Part shown: piece by piece, positions 1 through 8,311 of the stretch
Layout of the letters: each line of letters starts with the position of its first letter
Numbering within the stretch: position 1 is the stretch's first letter
Source of the DNA: Frankia torreyi
GTDB lineage: Bacteria; Actinomycetota; Actinomycetes; Frankiales; Frankiaceae
DNA: 64,000 bases
Direction: 5' to 3'
Assembly (NCBI RefSeq): GCF_000948395.1
Contig: NZ_JYFN01000018.1
Coordinates: 13,876-77,875, forward strand
The notes under the pieces: model-generated
The model's database searches: none
Told to the model about the DNA's origin: nothing
What the model saw: the letters and a program-made list of their open reading frames with translations, nothing else
Made by a program: the position numbers and the translations under genes

Positions 1-1384
1 TGTCGGTGGGGCCGCCGGGGGACTTCCCGCCGCCCTCGGCGGGCGGCGTGTCGCGCAGCTTCTCGATCTCGCCGATCGGATCGTCCAGGACGCTGGCCGA
101 CGCGCCGGTGACGAAGCCGTCCGGCGCGGCCAGGTCGGCCGCCGTGGGCAGCAGGTCGGGATGCGCCCACACCGCGTCGCGCCCCTCCCGCCCGCGGGCC
201 TCGGCCAGCGCCGCCCACAGCGCGGCGGCCTCGCGTAGCTTGCGCGGGCGCAGGGAGAGCCCGACCAGCGTGGAGAAGGTCTGCTCACCGGGCCCGCCCT
301 CGGCACGCCGGCGCCGGACCATCTCGCGCAGCCGGCCGGCGGCCGGCAGATGGCCGGTGGCCGCGGCGTCGGTCACGTGGTCCACCCAGCCCTCGATGAG
401 GGCGAGGATCAGCTCGAGGCGGGCCAGCGCCGCCTTCTGCTCGGGCGTGGTCGCGTCGTTGAACACGTCCTCGCCGAGCGCCTCGGACAACCGCTCCGGG
501 TTCATCAGGGCGGTCGGGTCGACCATCCGCATCACCCGGCCGACGGCCTCGGTGTCCACCGCGATGCCGCGGGCGTACTCCTCGACCGCGCCGAGCACGT
601 GGGCGCGCAACCAGGGCACATGCGCGAACAGCCTGGTGGAGGCGGCCTCCCGCAGCGCGAGGTAGATGCGCACCTCGTCCTCGGGGATCTCCAGCCCGGA
701 CCCGAACGCGGTGACCCCCGCCGGGACCAGCGCGGCCGTCCCGGCCGGCCCGAGAGGCAGGCCAACCTCGGTCGACGAGACGACCTCCGCGGCCAGGGTG
801 CCGATCGCCTGCCCCACCTGCGCGCCGAAGAGCATGCCGCCGACCTGGTTCATCATCTGCATGATCGGTCCACCGGCCCCCATCAGGGCGCTGAGATCGA
901 CCCCGGGCGGCAGGGCGTCACGCAGCTCGCTGGGCAGCTCGACGCCACCCCCGCCGAGCTGGCTCAGCCCGCTGGAGATCCCCGTGCGCATCGCCTCGAC
1001 GACCTTGGCGGCAATCGGGTCGCACAGCGTCTTCCAGACCGGCAGCGTCTTCTCGATCCACTCGACTCGCGACCAGGCGCTGGCGGTCGTCGCGCCGGCG
1101 GGCAGGGTCGTCACCGGGTCGAGCCAGACGTCGGCGATCCGCAGCGCCTCGGCGACCATGTGCTGCTGCCCCATGGGGACGCTCGACTCGCCGTCGCCCA
1201 GGGAGCGCACCGCCACCTGCCGGGCCAGCTCCCAGTTGACCGGACCGCCCTGCCAGGACAGCAGCCGCTCGAGCTCGGCGAAGAACGGCGCGCCGCCGCC
1301 GAAGGGGCCCCCGCCCCCGAAGGGGGACCGGGGCTCCTCGCCGCCGCCGGAGGACGCGAAGCCGAACGGGAAGTCGCCACTCAT
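1..1384 (-). CDS. DUF2342 zinc-dependent metalloprotease-like protein, 3' end outside window
   Basis: Reading from ATG at 1384, 461 codons stay open to the left edge, so the C-terminus is missing. The protein opens with a Gly/Pro/Phe-rich stretch and then runs through alpha-helical segments such as MQQHMVAEALRIADVWLDP, GAQVGQAIGTLAAEV and LALIEGWVDHVTDAA. The last carries the WVDHV sequence typical of the actinobacterial DUF2342 family, often annotated as a zincin-like metalloprotease or F420-biosynthesis-associated hydrolase. The biochemical role of the family is poorly defined, and I recognise it by overall sequence style rather than a proven catalytic site. It diverges from moaE with 115 bases between them. 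Confidence 0.8.
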   Translation of the reverse strand, partial: MSGDFPFGFASSGGGEEPRSPFGGGGPFGGGAPFFAELERLLSWQGGPVNWELARQVAVRSLGDGESSVPMGQQHMVAEALRIADVWLDPVTTLPAGATTASAWSRVEWIEKTLPVWKTLCDPIAAKVVEAMRTGISSGLSQLGGGGVELPSELRDALPPGVDLSALMGAGGPIMQMMNQVGGMLFGAQVGQAIGTLAAEVVSSTEVGLPLGPAGTAALVPAGVTAFGSGLEIPEDEVRIYLALREAASTRLFAHVPWLRAHVLGAVEEYARGIAVDTEAVGRVMRMVDPTALMNPERLSEALGEDVFNDATTPEQKAALARLELILALIEGWVDHVTDAAATGHLPAAGRLREMVRRRRAEGGPGEQTFSTLVGLSLRPRKLREAAALWAALAEARGREGRDAVWAHPDLLPTAADLAAPDGFVTGASASVLDDPIGEIEKLRDTPPAEGGGKSPGGPTD

Positions 1385-1499
1385 CGGACGTGGCCTGATC
1401 GGGGAGCGGGGCGTCGCACGCGCGGTTGGGACATGAACCCACGGTAATGCGTTTTCTGGCCGCCGGGCGAAACGGAGGCCGCCCCGGCCGGTTACGGTC

Positions 1500-2105
1500 G
1501 TGGACGTGGACTCGACGCGTTCTCCCGCACCCGTCCCACCGACCGGTGCCTCGGCGCGCGAGACCGCCGGGGCGGGCGGGCCGTCCCCGGCGTCGGGGGA
1601 GCCGGCCGTGGACGCCGGCTCCGATCTCGGCTCTGATCTCGGCTCCGATCTCGGTTCCGACGCGGGGCACGGTACCGGGGCTCCGGCCCGCGTCGTTCTC
1701 GCGGACATTCGTGACACCCCGTTGTCGGTGGACGAGTGCATGGCCGCCGTCCTGCTCCCGGACGTGGGCGGGATTGCGCTGTTCGTGGGCACCGTTCGCG
1801 ACCATGACTCCGGTCGGGGGGTGACGGACCTCGCTTACGAGGCGCATCCGCGGGCGGCCGCCGAGATCGAGCGCGTCGCCGCCGAGGTGGCGGCCGGCGC
1901 GCCGGTGCGGGCGATCGCGGTGGCCCACCGCACGGGGCACCTACGGGTGGGTGAGACCGCGGTCGTGGTGGCCGTGGGGGCGGCCCACCGGGCGGAGGCA
2001 TTTGCCGCCTGTCGTCGTCTGATCGATGACATCAAGGCGCAGGTTCCGATTTGGAAACATCAGGTTTTTGAGGATGGCGCGGCTGAATGGGTAGGCGCCT
2101 GCTGA
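1500..2105 (+). CDS. moaE: Molybdopterin synthase catalytic subunit MoaE
   Basis: The large subunit of molybdopterin synthase converts precursor Z (cPMP) to molybdopterin using sulfur carried by MoaD. The conserved core begins near residue 62 with PLSVDECMAAV. It has GGIALFVGTVRDHD, YEAHPRAAAEIERVA, the RTGHLRVGE segment and the C-terminal KAQVPIWKHQVFEDG, which contains the catalytic Lys region (most relatives read PIWKxE). The GTG start at 1500 adds about 60 residues of disordered Pro/Ser/Asp sequence, including a fourfold SDLG repeat, so translation could begin later, although no better start was seen. No moaD lies in the window, so the partner subunit must be encoded elsewhere. Confidence 0.9.
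   Translation: MDVDSTRSPAPVPPTGASARETAGAGGPSPASGEPAVDAGSDLGSDLGSDLGSDAGHGTGAPARVVLADIRDTPLSVDECMAAVLLPDVGGIALFVGTVRDHDSGRGVTDLAYEAHPRAAAEIERVAAEVAAGAPVRAIAVAHRTGHLRVGETAVVVAVGAAHRAEAFAACRRLIDDIKAQVPIWKHQVFEDGAAEWVGAC
1619..1664 (+). repeat. 12-bp in-frame tandem repeat in moaE
   Basis: About four copies of a 12-base unit of the form tcngatctcggc encode SDLG SDLG SDLG SD in the N-terminal extension of MoaE. The unit length keeps the frame, so copy number can vary without breaking the gene. Confidence 0.7.
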
Positions 2106-2164
2106 GCGGGGCACCTACGATAGAAATAAGTCATCTTCTTACTCGTCTCGACGTCGAGGCTCCC

Positions 2165-2563
2165 ATGTGGTTCCTGTTGATCCCCCCTGTCGCCCTGCTC
2201 CTGACGGCCGTGTGGGTCGCCCTGCGCGGCCGGCCGGACCGTACCTCCGAAGCCATGATCACCATCGCGGGCTACCGGCGCAGCATGGCCGCGCTGGCCC
2301 GCCCGATACCCGCCCAGTCCGCCACGCGGACCGGTGCCGACCTCGACGAATCCGGCTACCCCGAACCGCCTCCGGACGATGACCCGTTCACCTCGAACAC
2401 CCCGCTCTCCCCGAGCGAACTGGACGACCTAGCCGGCTTGGACGACCTGGACGACCTGGGTGTCGCCACCGGTGCCCAGGTGTCGCCCTTCGCCGACACC
2501 GTGCCCATCGACGTGTCGTCGCTGCGGCACCAGCCCAGGGGTCGTCCGCCCGAGACCTCCTGA
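2165..2563 (+). CDS. Small membrane-anchored protein of unknown function
   Basis: A 132-residue protein starting at ATG 2165 with MWFLLIPPVALLLTAVWVAL, a single N-terminal membrane segment. This is followed by a basic stop-transfer region (RGRPDRTSEAM) and a long acidic, Pro/Asp-rich tail with LDDLAGLDDLDDLG. The frame is open upstream to 2087, but the membrane segment falls naturally at the later ATG. It lies between moaE and the PDZ/Lon protease gene, 90 bases before the latter. I do not recognise a family, and the topology suggests an anchored protein with a cytoplasmic acidic tail. Confidence 0.6.
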   Translation: MWFLLIPPVALLLTAVWVALRGRPDRTSEAMITIAGYRRSMAALARPIPAQSATRTGADLDESGYPEPPPDDDPFTSNTPLSPSELDDLAGLDDLDDLGVATGAQVSPFADTVPIDVSSLRHQPRGRPPETS

Positions 2564-2653
2564 CCGCGCGTCGGACCTCCGGCGTCCGGGGCGAGGGTCG
2601 CCTGCCCTGGACGCCGGCCCGACCGGGTGCGGGCCGGTACATAGACTGCGTTC

Positions 2654-3694
2654 ATGGCCCGGCGCACCCAGTCTCTCGTGGTGGCGTCGGTACTGGCGTT
2701 GGTGCTCCTGGTCGTGGGCCTGTGGATGCCGGTACCGTTCGTCACCCTGGCCCCCGGGCCGGTCACCGACACGCTCGGCGCCGTCGACGGCACCCGGCTG
2801 ATCACGATCGAGGGGCACCGCACCTATCCGACCTCCGGTCGGCTCGAGCTGACCACGGTCGAGGAGACCCCGAAGCTCAATCTGGTCAGCGCCCTGCAGG
2901 ACTGGATCGACGACGACCGGGCGGTCGTCCCCACCGAGCTCATCCGGCCTCGCGGCTCCAGCCAGGAGCAGGTCCAGCAGGAGAACGCCCAGGCCATGCT
3001 GGACTCGCAGGACCAGGCCACGGCGGCCGCGCTCGCCCAGCTCGGCGTCGCGGCGACGGGCCGATCGGTCGCCGTCTACACCATCCCGGACGGGTCGCCC
3101 GCCGCCGGTAAACTCGTGGCCGGCGACGTCATCACCCAGGTCGACGGGGTCGCCGTGACGACCCAGGACCAGCTACGCGCCCAGGTTGGAAAGGTCCGCC
3201 CCGGGACGGCCGTCACCATCGCCTACAAGCGGGGTGGCAAGCCGGCCACCGTCACCATCACCACCCGCCCGGCGACCGACGACCCGTCCCGGGCCATGAT
3301 CGGCATCACCACGACCGAGAAGCGGACCTATCCGTTCACCGTCCGGATCCGGCTGTCGGACGTCGGCGGCCCGAGCGCCGGGCTGATGTTCGCGATGGGC
3401 ATCGTGGATCTCCTCACTCCCGGGGCACTCACCGGGGGGAAGACCATCGCCGGTACCGGGACGATCACGGCGGCAGGCGAGGTCGGGCCGATCGGCGGCA
3501 TTCAGCAGAAGATCCTCGGCGCGAAGGCGTCCGGGGCGTCGATCTTCCTCGTGCCGGCGGCGAACTGCGCCGACGCCCTGTCGGTGGACTCCGGCCGCGC
3601 GCCCCGCCTGGTGAAGGTCGACACCCTGGCCGGCGCCCTGAAGGCGGTGGACGCGCTGCGGACGAATCCGGCGGCGAGCGTGCCGTCCTGCTGA
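2654..3694 (+). CDS. YlbL-type PDZ and Lon-protease (S16) domain protein, membrane anchored
   Basis: 346 residues. A signal-anchor (residues 7-30, SLVVASVLALVLLVVGLWMPV) precedes an extracytoplasmic region with a PDZ domain (about 140-205, GSPAAGKLVAGDVITQVDGV) and a C-terminal Lon-type proteolytic domain. The Ser/Lys dyad is visible: Ser in GGPSAGLMFAMGIVDLL and Lys in KILGAKASGASIFLVP. In other Gram-positive bacteria YlbL-family proteases cleave membrane or regulatory proteins; the substrate here is unknown. The neighbours PPA1309 and UPF0182 downstream are a familiar actinobacterial gene order. Confidence 0.92.
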   Translation: MARRTQSLVVASVLALVLLVVGLWMPVPFVTLAPGPVTDTLGAVDGTRLITIEGHRTYPTSGRLELTTVEETPKLNLVSALQDWIDDDRAVVPTELIRPRGSSQEQVQQENAQAMLDSQDQATAAALAQLGVAATGRSVAVYTIPDGSPAAGKLVAGDVITQVDGVAVTTQDQLRAQVGKVRPGTAVTIAYKRGGKPATVTITTRPATDDPSRAMIGITTTEKRTYPFTVRIRLSDVGGPSAGLMFAMGIVDLLTPGALTGGKTIAGTGTITAAGEVGPIGGIQQKILGAKASGASIFLVPAANCADALSVDSGRAPRLVKVDTLAGALKAVDALRTNPAASVPSC

Positions 3695-3709
3695 GCGGTC
3701 CGGCCGTCG

Positions 3710-3760
3710 GGACCGGCCGGGTGGTCTGGACCGGCCGGGTGGTCTGGACCGGCCGGGTGG
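3710..3760. repeat. 18-bp tandem repeat, about 2.8 copies
   Basis: The unit ggaccggccgggtggtct occurs at 3710-3727, 3728-3745 and as a truncated copy to 3760. It lies between the convergent PDZ/Lon protease and PPA1309 genes and is noncoding. Confidence 0.85.
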
Positions 3761-3819
3761 AGCGTGCGGACGGCCCCCGGGCCACGCGGGTCGCCGGCCG
3801 CCCCACCCGGCGGTCGAAG

Positions 3820-4326
3820 TCACTGGAACGTCGCGAGCAGCCCGTCGACGAGGTTGTCGGCCAGGTCGGGATCGACGACGAGCTCGTCGTCCCCGCGCAC
3901 CCGCAGGCAGGACGCGTGCAGCCCGCTGCGGGTGACCCCGACGGCGAGCCGGACGTCCTGGCGCTCCGGGTGGTTCGCGGCCCAGTACTCGATCTCGTGG
4001 TCGGAGTACGGCGCCTCCTCCTCCGCGCTCGGCGGGAGAACGACGAGCTCGGTCACCAGCACGCAGCCCAGCACCTCAGGGGGCCACCCAATCCCGGCGA
4101 GCACCTCGTCGAGCCGGCCCACCGGCAGCGGCTCCTGCTCGACCGGGGTCAGTGAACCAGGCGGCGAATCCCCGATGTGGGGGGCCAGCGCGGGTTCCCG
4201 CGCCAGCAGATCGGCGGTGTCGGCGAGTGCGTAGACCTGGCTGGGCTGATCCCAGCCGGAGTCCGCGACGTGCCGCTCGACCTCGAGTACGACGGAGGTC
4301 AACTCCGTGATGTTCGGGCTGCTCAC
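3820..4326 (-). CDS. PPA1309 family protein
   Basis: 168 residues from GTG 4326 (reads SSPNITELTSVVLEVERHV). The body contains SGWDQPSQVYALADTADLL, LTPVEQEPLP, WPPEVLGCVLVTELVVLPP, HPERQDVRLAVGVTRSGLHA and GDDELVVDPDLADNLVDGL. This matches the soluble actinobacterial PPA1309 family, whose function is unknown. The frame stays open far upstream, but that extension is compositionally unlike a protein and would run into the UPF0182 gene. It is convergent with the protease gene and divergent from UPF0182. Confidence 0.85.
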   Translation of the reverse strand: MSSPNITELTSVVLEVERHVADSGWDQPSQVYALADTADLLAREPALAPHIGDSPPGSLTPVEQEPLPVGRLDEVLAGIGWPPEVLGCVLVTELVVLPPSAEEEAPYSDHEIEYWAANHPERQDVRLAVGVTRSGLHASCLRVRGDDELVVDPDLADNLVDGLLATFQ

Positions 4327-4372
4327 CAACCCATCCTCTCCGATCTCCCCTGAGTGCCTGGCGTAGGTTGCC

Positions 4373-4387
4373 GTACTGGGGCAGTAC
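4373..4387. promoter_or_regulatory. Inverted repeat GTACTG-N3-CAGTAC in divergent gap
   Basis: A perfect 6-bp inverted repeat with a 3-bp spacer lies in the 159-base gap between PPA1309 (minus) and UPF0182 (plus), about 50 bases from the PPA1309 start. It has the form of a dimeric repressor operator; no cognate regulator can be named. Confidence 0.35.
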
Positions 4388-4485
4388 ACGCCCCTCGCGT
4401 CGGCACCGCCCGGCTGGTGGGTCCGGAAACCCCGGATCCGCCCTTGTCGATGAACACCCGACCGTCCTGACCGCACGGAGGAACT

Positions 4486-7400
4486 GTGGCAACGACCAGT
4501 CGCCGCCCGGTGCTGACCCGCGCCAAGGTGATCGTCCCGGTGCTGCTGGCCGTCGCCCTCGTGATCGCGTTCTTCGCCACCTTCACGCGGCTCTACACGG
4601 ACCTGCTGTTCTACCGCTCGGTCGATTTCAGCAAGGTCTTCACGACCGTCATCTACACCCGGATCCTGTTGTTCCTCATCTTCGGCGCGGTGATGGCCGT
4701 CGTCATCGGGACCAACATCGTACTTGGTTATCGGTTTCGCCCGCAGTTGCGTCCGCTCTCCACCGAACAGCAGAACCTCGAACGCTACCGGTCGGCCATC
4801 GAGCCGTACATGAAGCTGATCCTCTTCGGTATCGCGGCGGTGTTCGGCCTGGCGGCGGGGCTGTCGGCCTCCGGCCGGTGGCGGACCTGGCTGCTGTGGG
4901 TGAACGGCGAGTCGTTCGGGACCCGGGACCCCCAGTTCCACCGGGACATCAGCTACTACGCCTTCACGTACCCGTTCCAGCGTTTCCTGCTCGGCTTCCT
5001 GCTGACCGCCGTGCTGCTGTCCCTGCTGGTCACCGTGCTGACCCACTACCTGTTCGGCGGCATCCGGCTGCAGACGCCGGGGGAGCGGGTGACGCCCGCC
5101 GCCAAGGCGCACATCTCCGTGCTGCTCGGACTGCTCGCGCTGCTCAAGGCCTGGGCCTACTACCTCGACCGGTTCGGCTCGGTGTTCTCCTCGCGCGGCG
5201 TCGCCACCGGCGCGTCCTACACCGACGTCCACGCCGTGCTGCCCGCGAAGCTGATCCTGCTGTTCATCTCGCTGGCCTGCGCGGTGCTGTTCATCTACAA
5301 CATCTTCCAGCGCGGCTGGACGCTGCCGCTGCTCGGCGCCGGGATCCTCGTGCTGTCATCGGTGGTCATCGGCGGCATCTACCCGGCGTTCATCCAGCAG
5401 TTCCAGGTGCGGCCGAACGAGGCGACCCGCGAGCAGCCGTACATCGAGCGCAACATCGCGGCGACCCGCGCGGCCTACGGCATCCAGAACGTCAAGCCAC
5501 AGCCGTACGCCGCGCGCACCGATGTCACCGCCTCGCAGGTCGCCGCGGACACCGGCACGGTGCCCAACACCCGCCTGCTCGACCCGAGCAAGCTGTCGCG
5601 GACGTTCCAGCAGCTCCAGCAGATCCGCGGCTACTACGGGTTCGAGAAGACCCTCGACGTCGACCGGTACACCGTGACCGGCGCCGACAAGAAGAAGACC
5701 ACCCGCGACTACGTCGTCTCCGTGCGGGAGCTCAACCAGGCCGGGCTCGGCGTCGACCAGCGCAACTGGATCAACGAGCACCTCACCTACACCCACGGCA
5801 AGGGCTTCGTCGCCGCCCCGTCGAACACCGTGGACGAGGGTCAGCCCGCCTTCGACCAGGGCGAGCGGAACCTCCCCCAGGAGGGCGACTTCGGCGTCAA
5901 GGAGAACCGGGTCTACTTCGGCGAGATGTCGCCGAACTACTCCGTCGTCGGCACCCGCCAGGTGGAGATCGACGGACCCGGCCCCGGGGCGGACACCCAG
6001 GCCACGACCACCTACACCGGCGACGGCGGGGTCTCGATCGGCTCGACCTTCCGGCAGGCCCTGTTCGCGCTGCGCTTCGGCGAGAAGAACCTGCTGCTCT
6101 CCGGCGACATCACCAAGAACTCCCGCATCCTGTACGAGCGCAACCCGCGGGACCGGGTCAGCAAGGCCGCGCCCTGGCTCACCCTCGACGGCGACCCGTA
6201 CCCCGCCGTCGTCGACGGCCGCGTCACCTGGATTCTGGACGGCTACACCACGTCCGACGGCTACCCCTACTCCGCCCGGCGGACCCTGGGCAACGTCACC
6301 GCCGACTCGGTGACCGCGCAGAGCGGCAACCGGGCCCGGCAGCCCGCGAACCAGGTCAACTACATCCGCAACTCGGTGAAGGCGACCGTCGACGCCTACA
6401 ACGGCACCGTCACCCTGTACGCCTGGGACGAGTCCGACCCGGTGCTGCGGACGTGGATGAAGGCCTTCCCGGACACGGTGAAGCCGAAGCGGGACATCTC
6501 GCCGTCGCTGAGGGAGCACCTGCGGTACCCCGAGGACCTGTTCAAGGTCCAGCGTGACCTCATCGGCCAGTACCACGTGTCCGACCCGCGGGACTTCTAC
6601 TCGCAGGAGGACTTCTGGCAGGTGTCGGACTCGCCCGACGGCAGCGGGCAGCCGCAGCCCCCGTTCTACGTCTACAGCCAGCTACCCGGCCGCTCGGGCC
6701 CGTCGTACAACCTGACGTCGCCGCTGATCTCGGCCCGGTCGTCGAAGCTCGCGGCCTACATGGCGGTCTCCAGCGATCCGTCCAACTACGGGCAGTTCAC
6801 CCTGCTCAAACTCCCGCCCGGGGGCACGATCAACGGCCCCGTGCAGGTGCAGAACGCGATCGAGGCCAACGGTGACGTCGCGAACAAGCTGACCCTGTGG
6901 CGGGGAGCCGGCTCGCAGACCATCGAGGGCAACCTGCTGACCCTGCCGGTCGCGGGCGGGCTGCTCTACGTCGAGCCGTACTACGTCCAGGCCCGCGGCG
7001 GCTCGGGCTATCCCACCCTGCAGGGCATCGCCACCGCCTTCGGGGAGCGCATCGGCTTCGGCACATCCCTGGGGGAGGCACTCGACAAGGTCTTCGGCTC
7101 CGGAGCCGGGGCCGCTGCGGCTGGCGCCGGTACCGGAGCCACCACGACCACCGGTGGCGGTCAGGGTGCTACGCAGAGCGGCGGCGCGGGCGCCGCTCCA
7201 CCGGGCGGGACGTCCGGGCTGCAGGACGCCGTCAACGCCGCCGACAGCGCCTACAAGGCGGGTCAGGACGCCCTGCGCAAGAACCCGCCGGACTTCAACG
7301 CCTACGGCCAGGCGCAGACCGACCTGGCCGACGCGCTGAGCCGGCTGCGGACTCTCGCCAGCCCACCGACGACCCCGCCGGCCGCGAGCCCCTCGCCGAG

Positions 7401-7551
7401 CGGCTCGCCCGCGCCCGCACCTCGCGGCACCGCCGCCGGCTCCGCGCCGCCCAGCGCGTCGCCGACCGCCGCCCCCGCGCGCCCTGCGGGCTCCGCGGGT
7501 CCCACGAGCAGTCCGCCACAGCAGCCACGGGCGGCGCCCACCTCCGGCTGA
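4486..7551 (+). CDS. UPF0182 family large membrane protein
   Basis: 1,021 residues starting at GTG 4486, preceded by a GGAGGA ribosome site at about 4475. The N-terminal third has about seven membrane segments (for example VLLAVALVIAFFATF, LLFLIFGAVMAVVIG and LILLFISLACAVLFIYNIF). A large hydrophilic domain follows, with family signatures such as QQIRGYYGFEKTLDVDRY, TYTHGKGFVAAP and TLYAWDESDPVL. The last 120 residues are low-complexity Ala/Pro/Ser/Thr with a GTGATTTTGGG patch. The family is widespread in actinobacteria and its role is unknown. Length and domain layout match. Confidence 0.93.
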   Translation: MATTSRRPVLTRAKVIVPVLLAVALVIAFFATFTRLYTDLLFYRSVDFSKVFTTVIYTRILLFLIFGAVMAVVIGTNIVLGYRFRPQLRPLSTEQQNLERYRSAIEPYMKLILFGIAAVFGLAAGLSASGRWRTWLLWVNGESFGTRDPQFHRDISYYAFTYPFQRFLLGFLLTAVLLSLLVTVLTHYLFGGIRLQTPGERVTPAAKAHISVLLGLLALLKAWAYYLDRFGSVFSSRGVATGASYTDVHAVLPAKLILLFISLACAVLFIYNIFQRGWTLPLLGAGILVLSSVVIGGIYPAFIQQFQVRPNEATREQPYIERNIAATRAAYGIQNVKPQPYAARTDVTASQVAADTGTVPNTRLLDPSKLSRTFQQLQQIRGYYGFEKTLDVDRYTVTGADKKKTTRDYVVSVRELNQAGLGVDQRNWINEHLTYTHGKGFVAAPSNTVDEGQPAFDQGERNLPQEGDFGVKENRVYFGEMSPNYSVVGTRQVEIDGPGPGADTQATTTYTGDGGVSIGSTFRQALFALRFGEKNLLLSGDITKNSRILYERNPRDRVSKAAPWLTLDGDPYPAVVDGRVTWILDGYTTSDGYPYSARRTLGNVTADSVTAQSGNRARQPANQVNYIRNSVKATVDAYNGTVTLYAWDESDPVLRTWMKAFPDTVKPKRDISPSLREHLRYPEDLFKVQRDLIGQYHVSDPRDFYSQEDFWQVSDSPDGSGQPQPPFYVYSQLPGRSGPSYNLTSPLISARSSKLAAYMAVSSDPSNYGQFTLLKLPPGGTINGPVQVQNAIEANGDVANKLTLWRGAGSQTIEGNLLTLPVAGGLLYVEPYYVQARGGSGYPTLQGIATAFGERIGFGTSLGEALDKVFGSGAGAAAAGAGTGATTTTGGGQGATQSGGAGAAPPGGTSGLQDAVNAADSAYKAGQDALRKNPPDFNAYGQAQTDLADALSRLRTLASPPTTPPAASPSPSGSPAPAPRGTAAGSAPPSASPTAAPARPAGSAGPTSSPPQQPRAAPTSG

Positions 7552-7612
7552 TACTCCCGGAACGGGACGATCCGCCCCCTTTATGATCTTCGCCGGGAAG
7601 TTCCCAAAATTA

Positions 7613-7649
7613 GGGCCGCCATCGGTTTGACATCTGCCGGTGGCGGCCC
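7613..7649 (+). terminator. Hairpin GGGCCGCCA/TGGCGGCCC after UPF0182, overlapping tRNA promoter
   Basis: Perfect 9-bp arms at 7613-7621 and 7641-7649 enclose 19 bases. The hairpin sits 60 bases after the UPF0182 stop and could end that transcript, although no long T run follows. The promoter -35 hexamer of the tRNA lies in its loop. Confidence 0.45.
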
Positions 7650-7657
7650 TGTATAGT
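7627..7657 (+). promoter_or_regulatory. Consensus-like promoter for the initiator tRNA
   Basis: TTGACA at 7627-7632 and TATAGT at 7652-7657 are close to the housekeeping sigma consensus, with a 19-base spacer. An alternative -10, TGTATA at 7650-7655, gives the ideal 17. Transcription would begin about 7664, a few bases before the tRNA. Confidence 0.75.
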
Positions 7658-7670
7658 AAAGACACACCGA

Positions 7671-7747
7671 CGCGGGGTGGAGCAGCTCGGTAGCTCGCTG
7701 GGCTCATAACCCAGAGGTCACAGGTTCAAATCCTGTCCCCGCTACCA
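7671..7747 (+). tRNA. Initiator tRNA-Met (anticodon CAT), with encoded CCA
   Basis: The 77-base gene folds as a complete cloverleaf: acceptor CGCGGGG with 3' CCCCGCT-A-CCA, anticodon loop CTCATAA, and T arm ACAGG-TTCAAAT-CCTGT. Two initiator features are visible. The first acceptor pair is mismatched (C1 opposite T72), and the anticodon stem carries three G-C pairs (GGG/CCC). CCA is encoded in the DNA. Confidence 0.97.
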
Positions 7748-7752
7748 CCGCG

Positions 7753-7786
7753 AAAAGGCTCCCGGAGATTTCTCCGGGAGTCTTTT
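7753..7786 (+). terminator. Intrinsic terminator after initiator tRNA
   Basis: CTCCCGGAGA at 7759-7768 pairs with TCTCCGGGAG at 7771-7780, flanked by AAAA upstream and TCTTTTC downstream. It lies six bases beyond the tRNA CCA. Confidence 0.85.
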
Positions 7787-7894
7787 CGATTCTCATCGTC
7801 CGGTTTGCCTGCTCGGTAGATCCCTGCGGCCCCCGCCCCTTCGCTCGCGGACCGCACGCCTCAGGCGCGCGGAACGGTCTCGACCTCCGTCTCG

Positions 7895-7993
7895 TGCGTG
7901 GGAGAGCGCCTACCTGGCTCTTCCACAGGGTTCGACGCCCGATTTATCCCTGTGGAAGAGACAGCCGGCGCCGCTTCCATGCACACCACCTCG
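7895..7993. repeat. 99-bp dispersed intergenic repeat, copy A, with 13-bp hairpin
   Basis: Ungapped alignment by eye to 62646-62744 shows about 17 mismatches over 99 bases. The centre holds a perfect inverted repeat, CTCTTCCACAGGG at 7918-7930 and CCCTGTGGAAGAG at 7948-7960. Its loop contains CGATTTATCCC, which is fully conserved between copies. The rest of the 7748-8041 gap shows no gene. Confidence 0.8.
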
Positions 7994-8041
7994 GCCCAGG
8001 CGCTGAGGTGGCCGAACCGCGGCTGATTCGCCGGGCGCGGG

Positions 8042-8308
8042 TCAGCGGGGGCGGGGCGTGCGCCAGGGACTGCTCGGTCGCGCCGCCTCGGCGGCGCGGA
8101 GCAGGGACTGGGCGAGGCGGCGGGCCTCGTCCGGGTCGAGGTAGGCGGCGGCGAGCGTATCCAGCATGGGGGCGTCCAGGCGGAGGAGGATCACCGGAGC
8201 CTTGCCGGCGCTCGCCGGCGGCTCGGGCCGCACGGTGATCTCGGCCTGCCCAATGCGAGTAACTAGTATGCCGTCCTGCGGGTCATGGTGGACAAGCGCC
8301 ATGCTCAC
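8042..8308 (-). CDS. Conserved-looking 88-residue protein of unknown function
   Basis: Starts at GTG 8308 (an ATG two codons later is equally possible) and encodes a small protein with a mixed beta/alpha pattern: LVHHDPQDGILVTRIGQAEITV, APVILLRLDAPMLDTLAAAYLD, then PDEARRLAQSLLRAAEAA and a basic tail. I do not recognise the family. Codon use fits a real gene (strong G/C at third positions). It is divergent from the possible lipoprotein starting at 8312. Confidence 0.6.
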   Translation of the reverse strand: MSMALVHHDPQDGILVTRIGQAEITVRPEPPASAGKAPVILLRLDAPMLDTLAAAYLDPDEARRLAQSLLRAAEAARPSSPWRTPRPR

Positions 8309-8311
8309 CCC

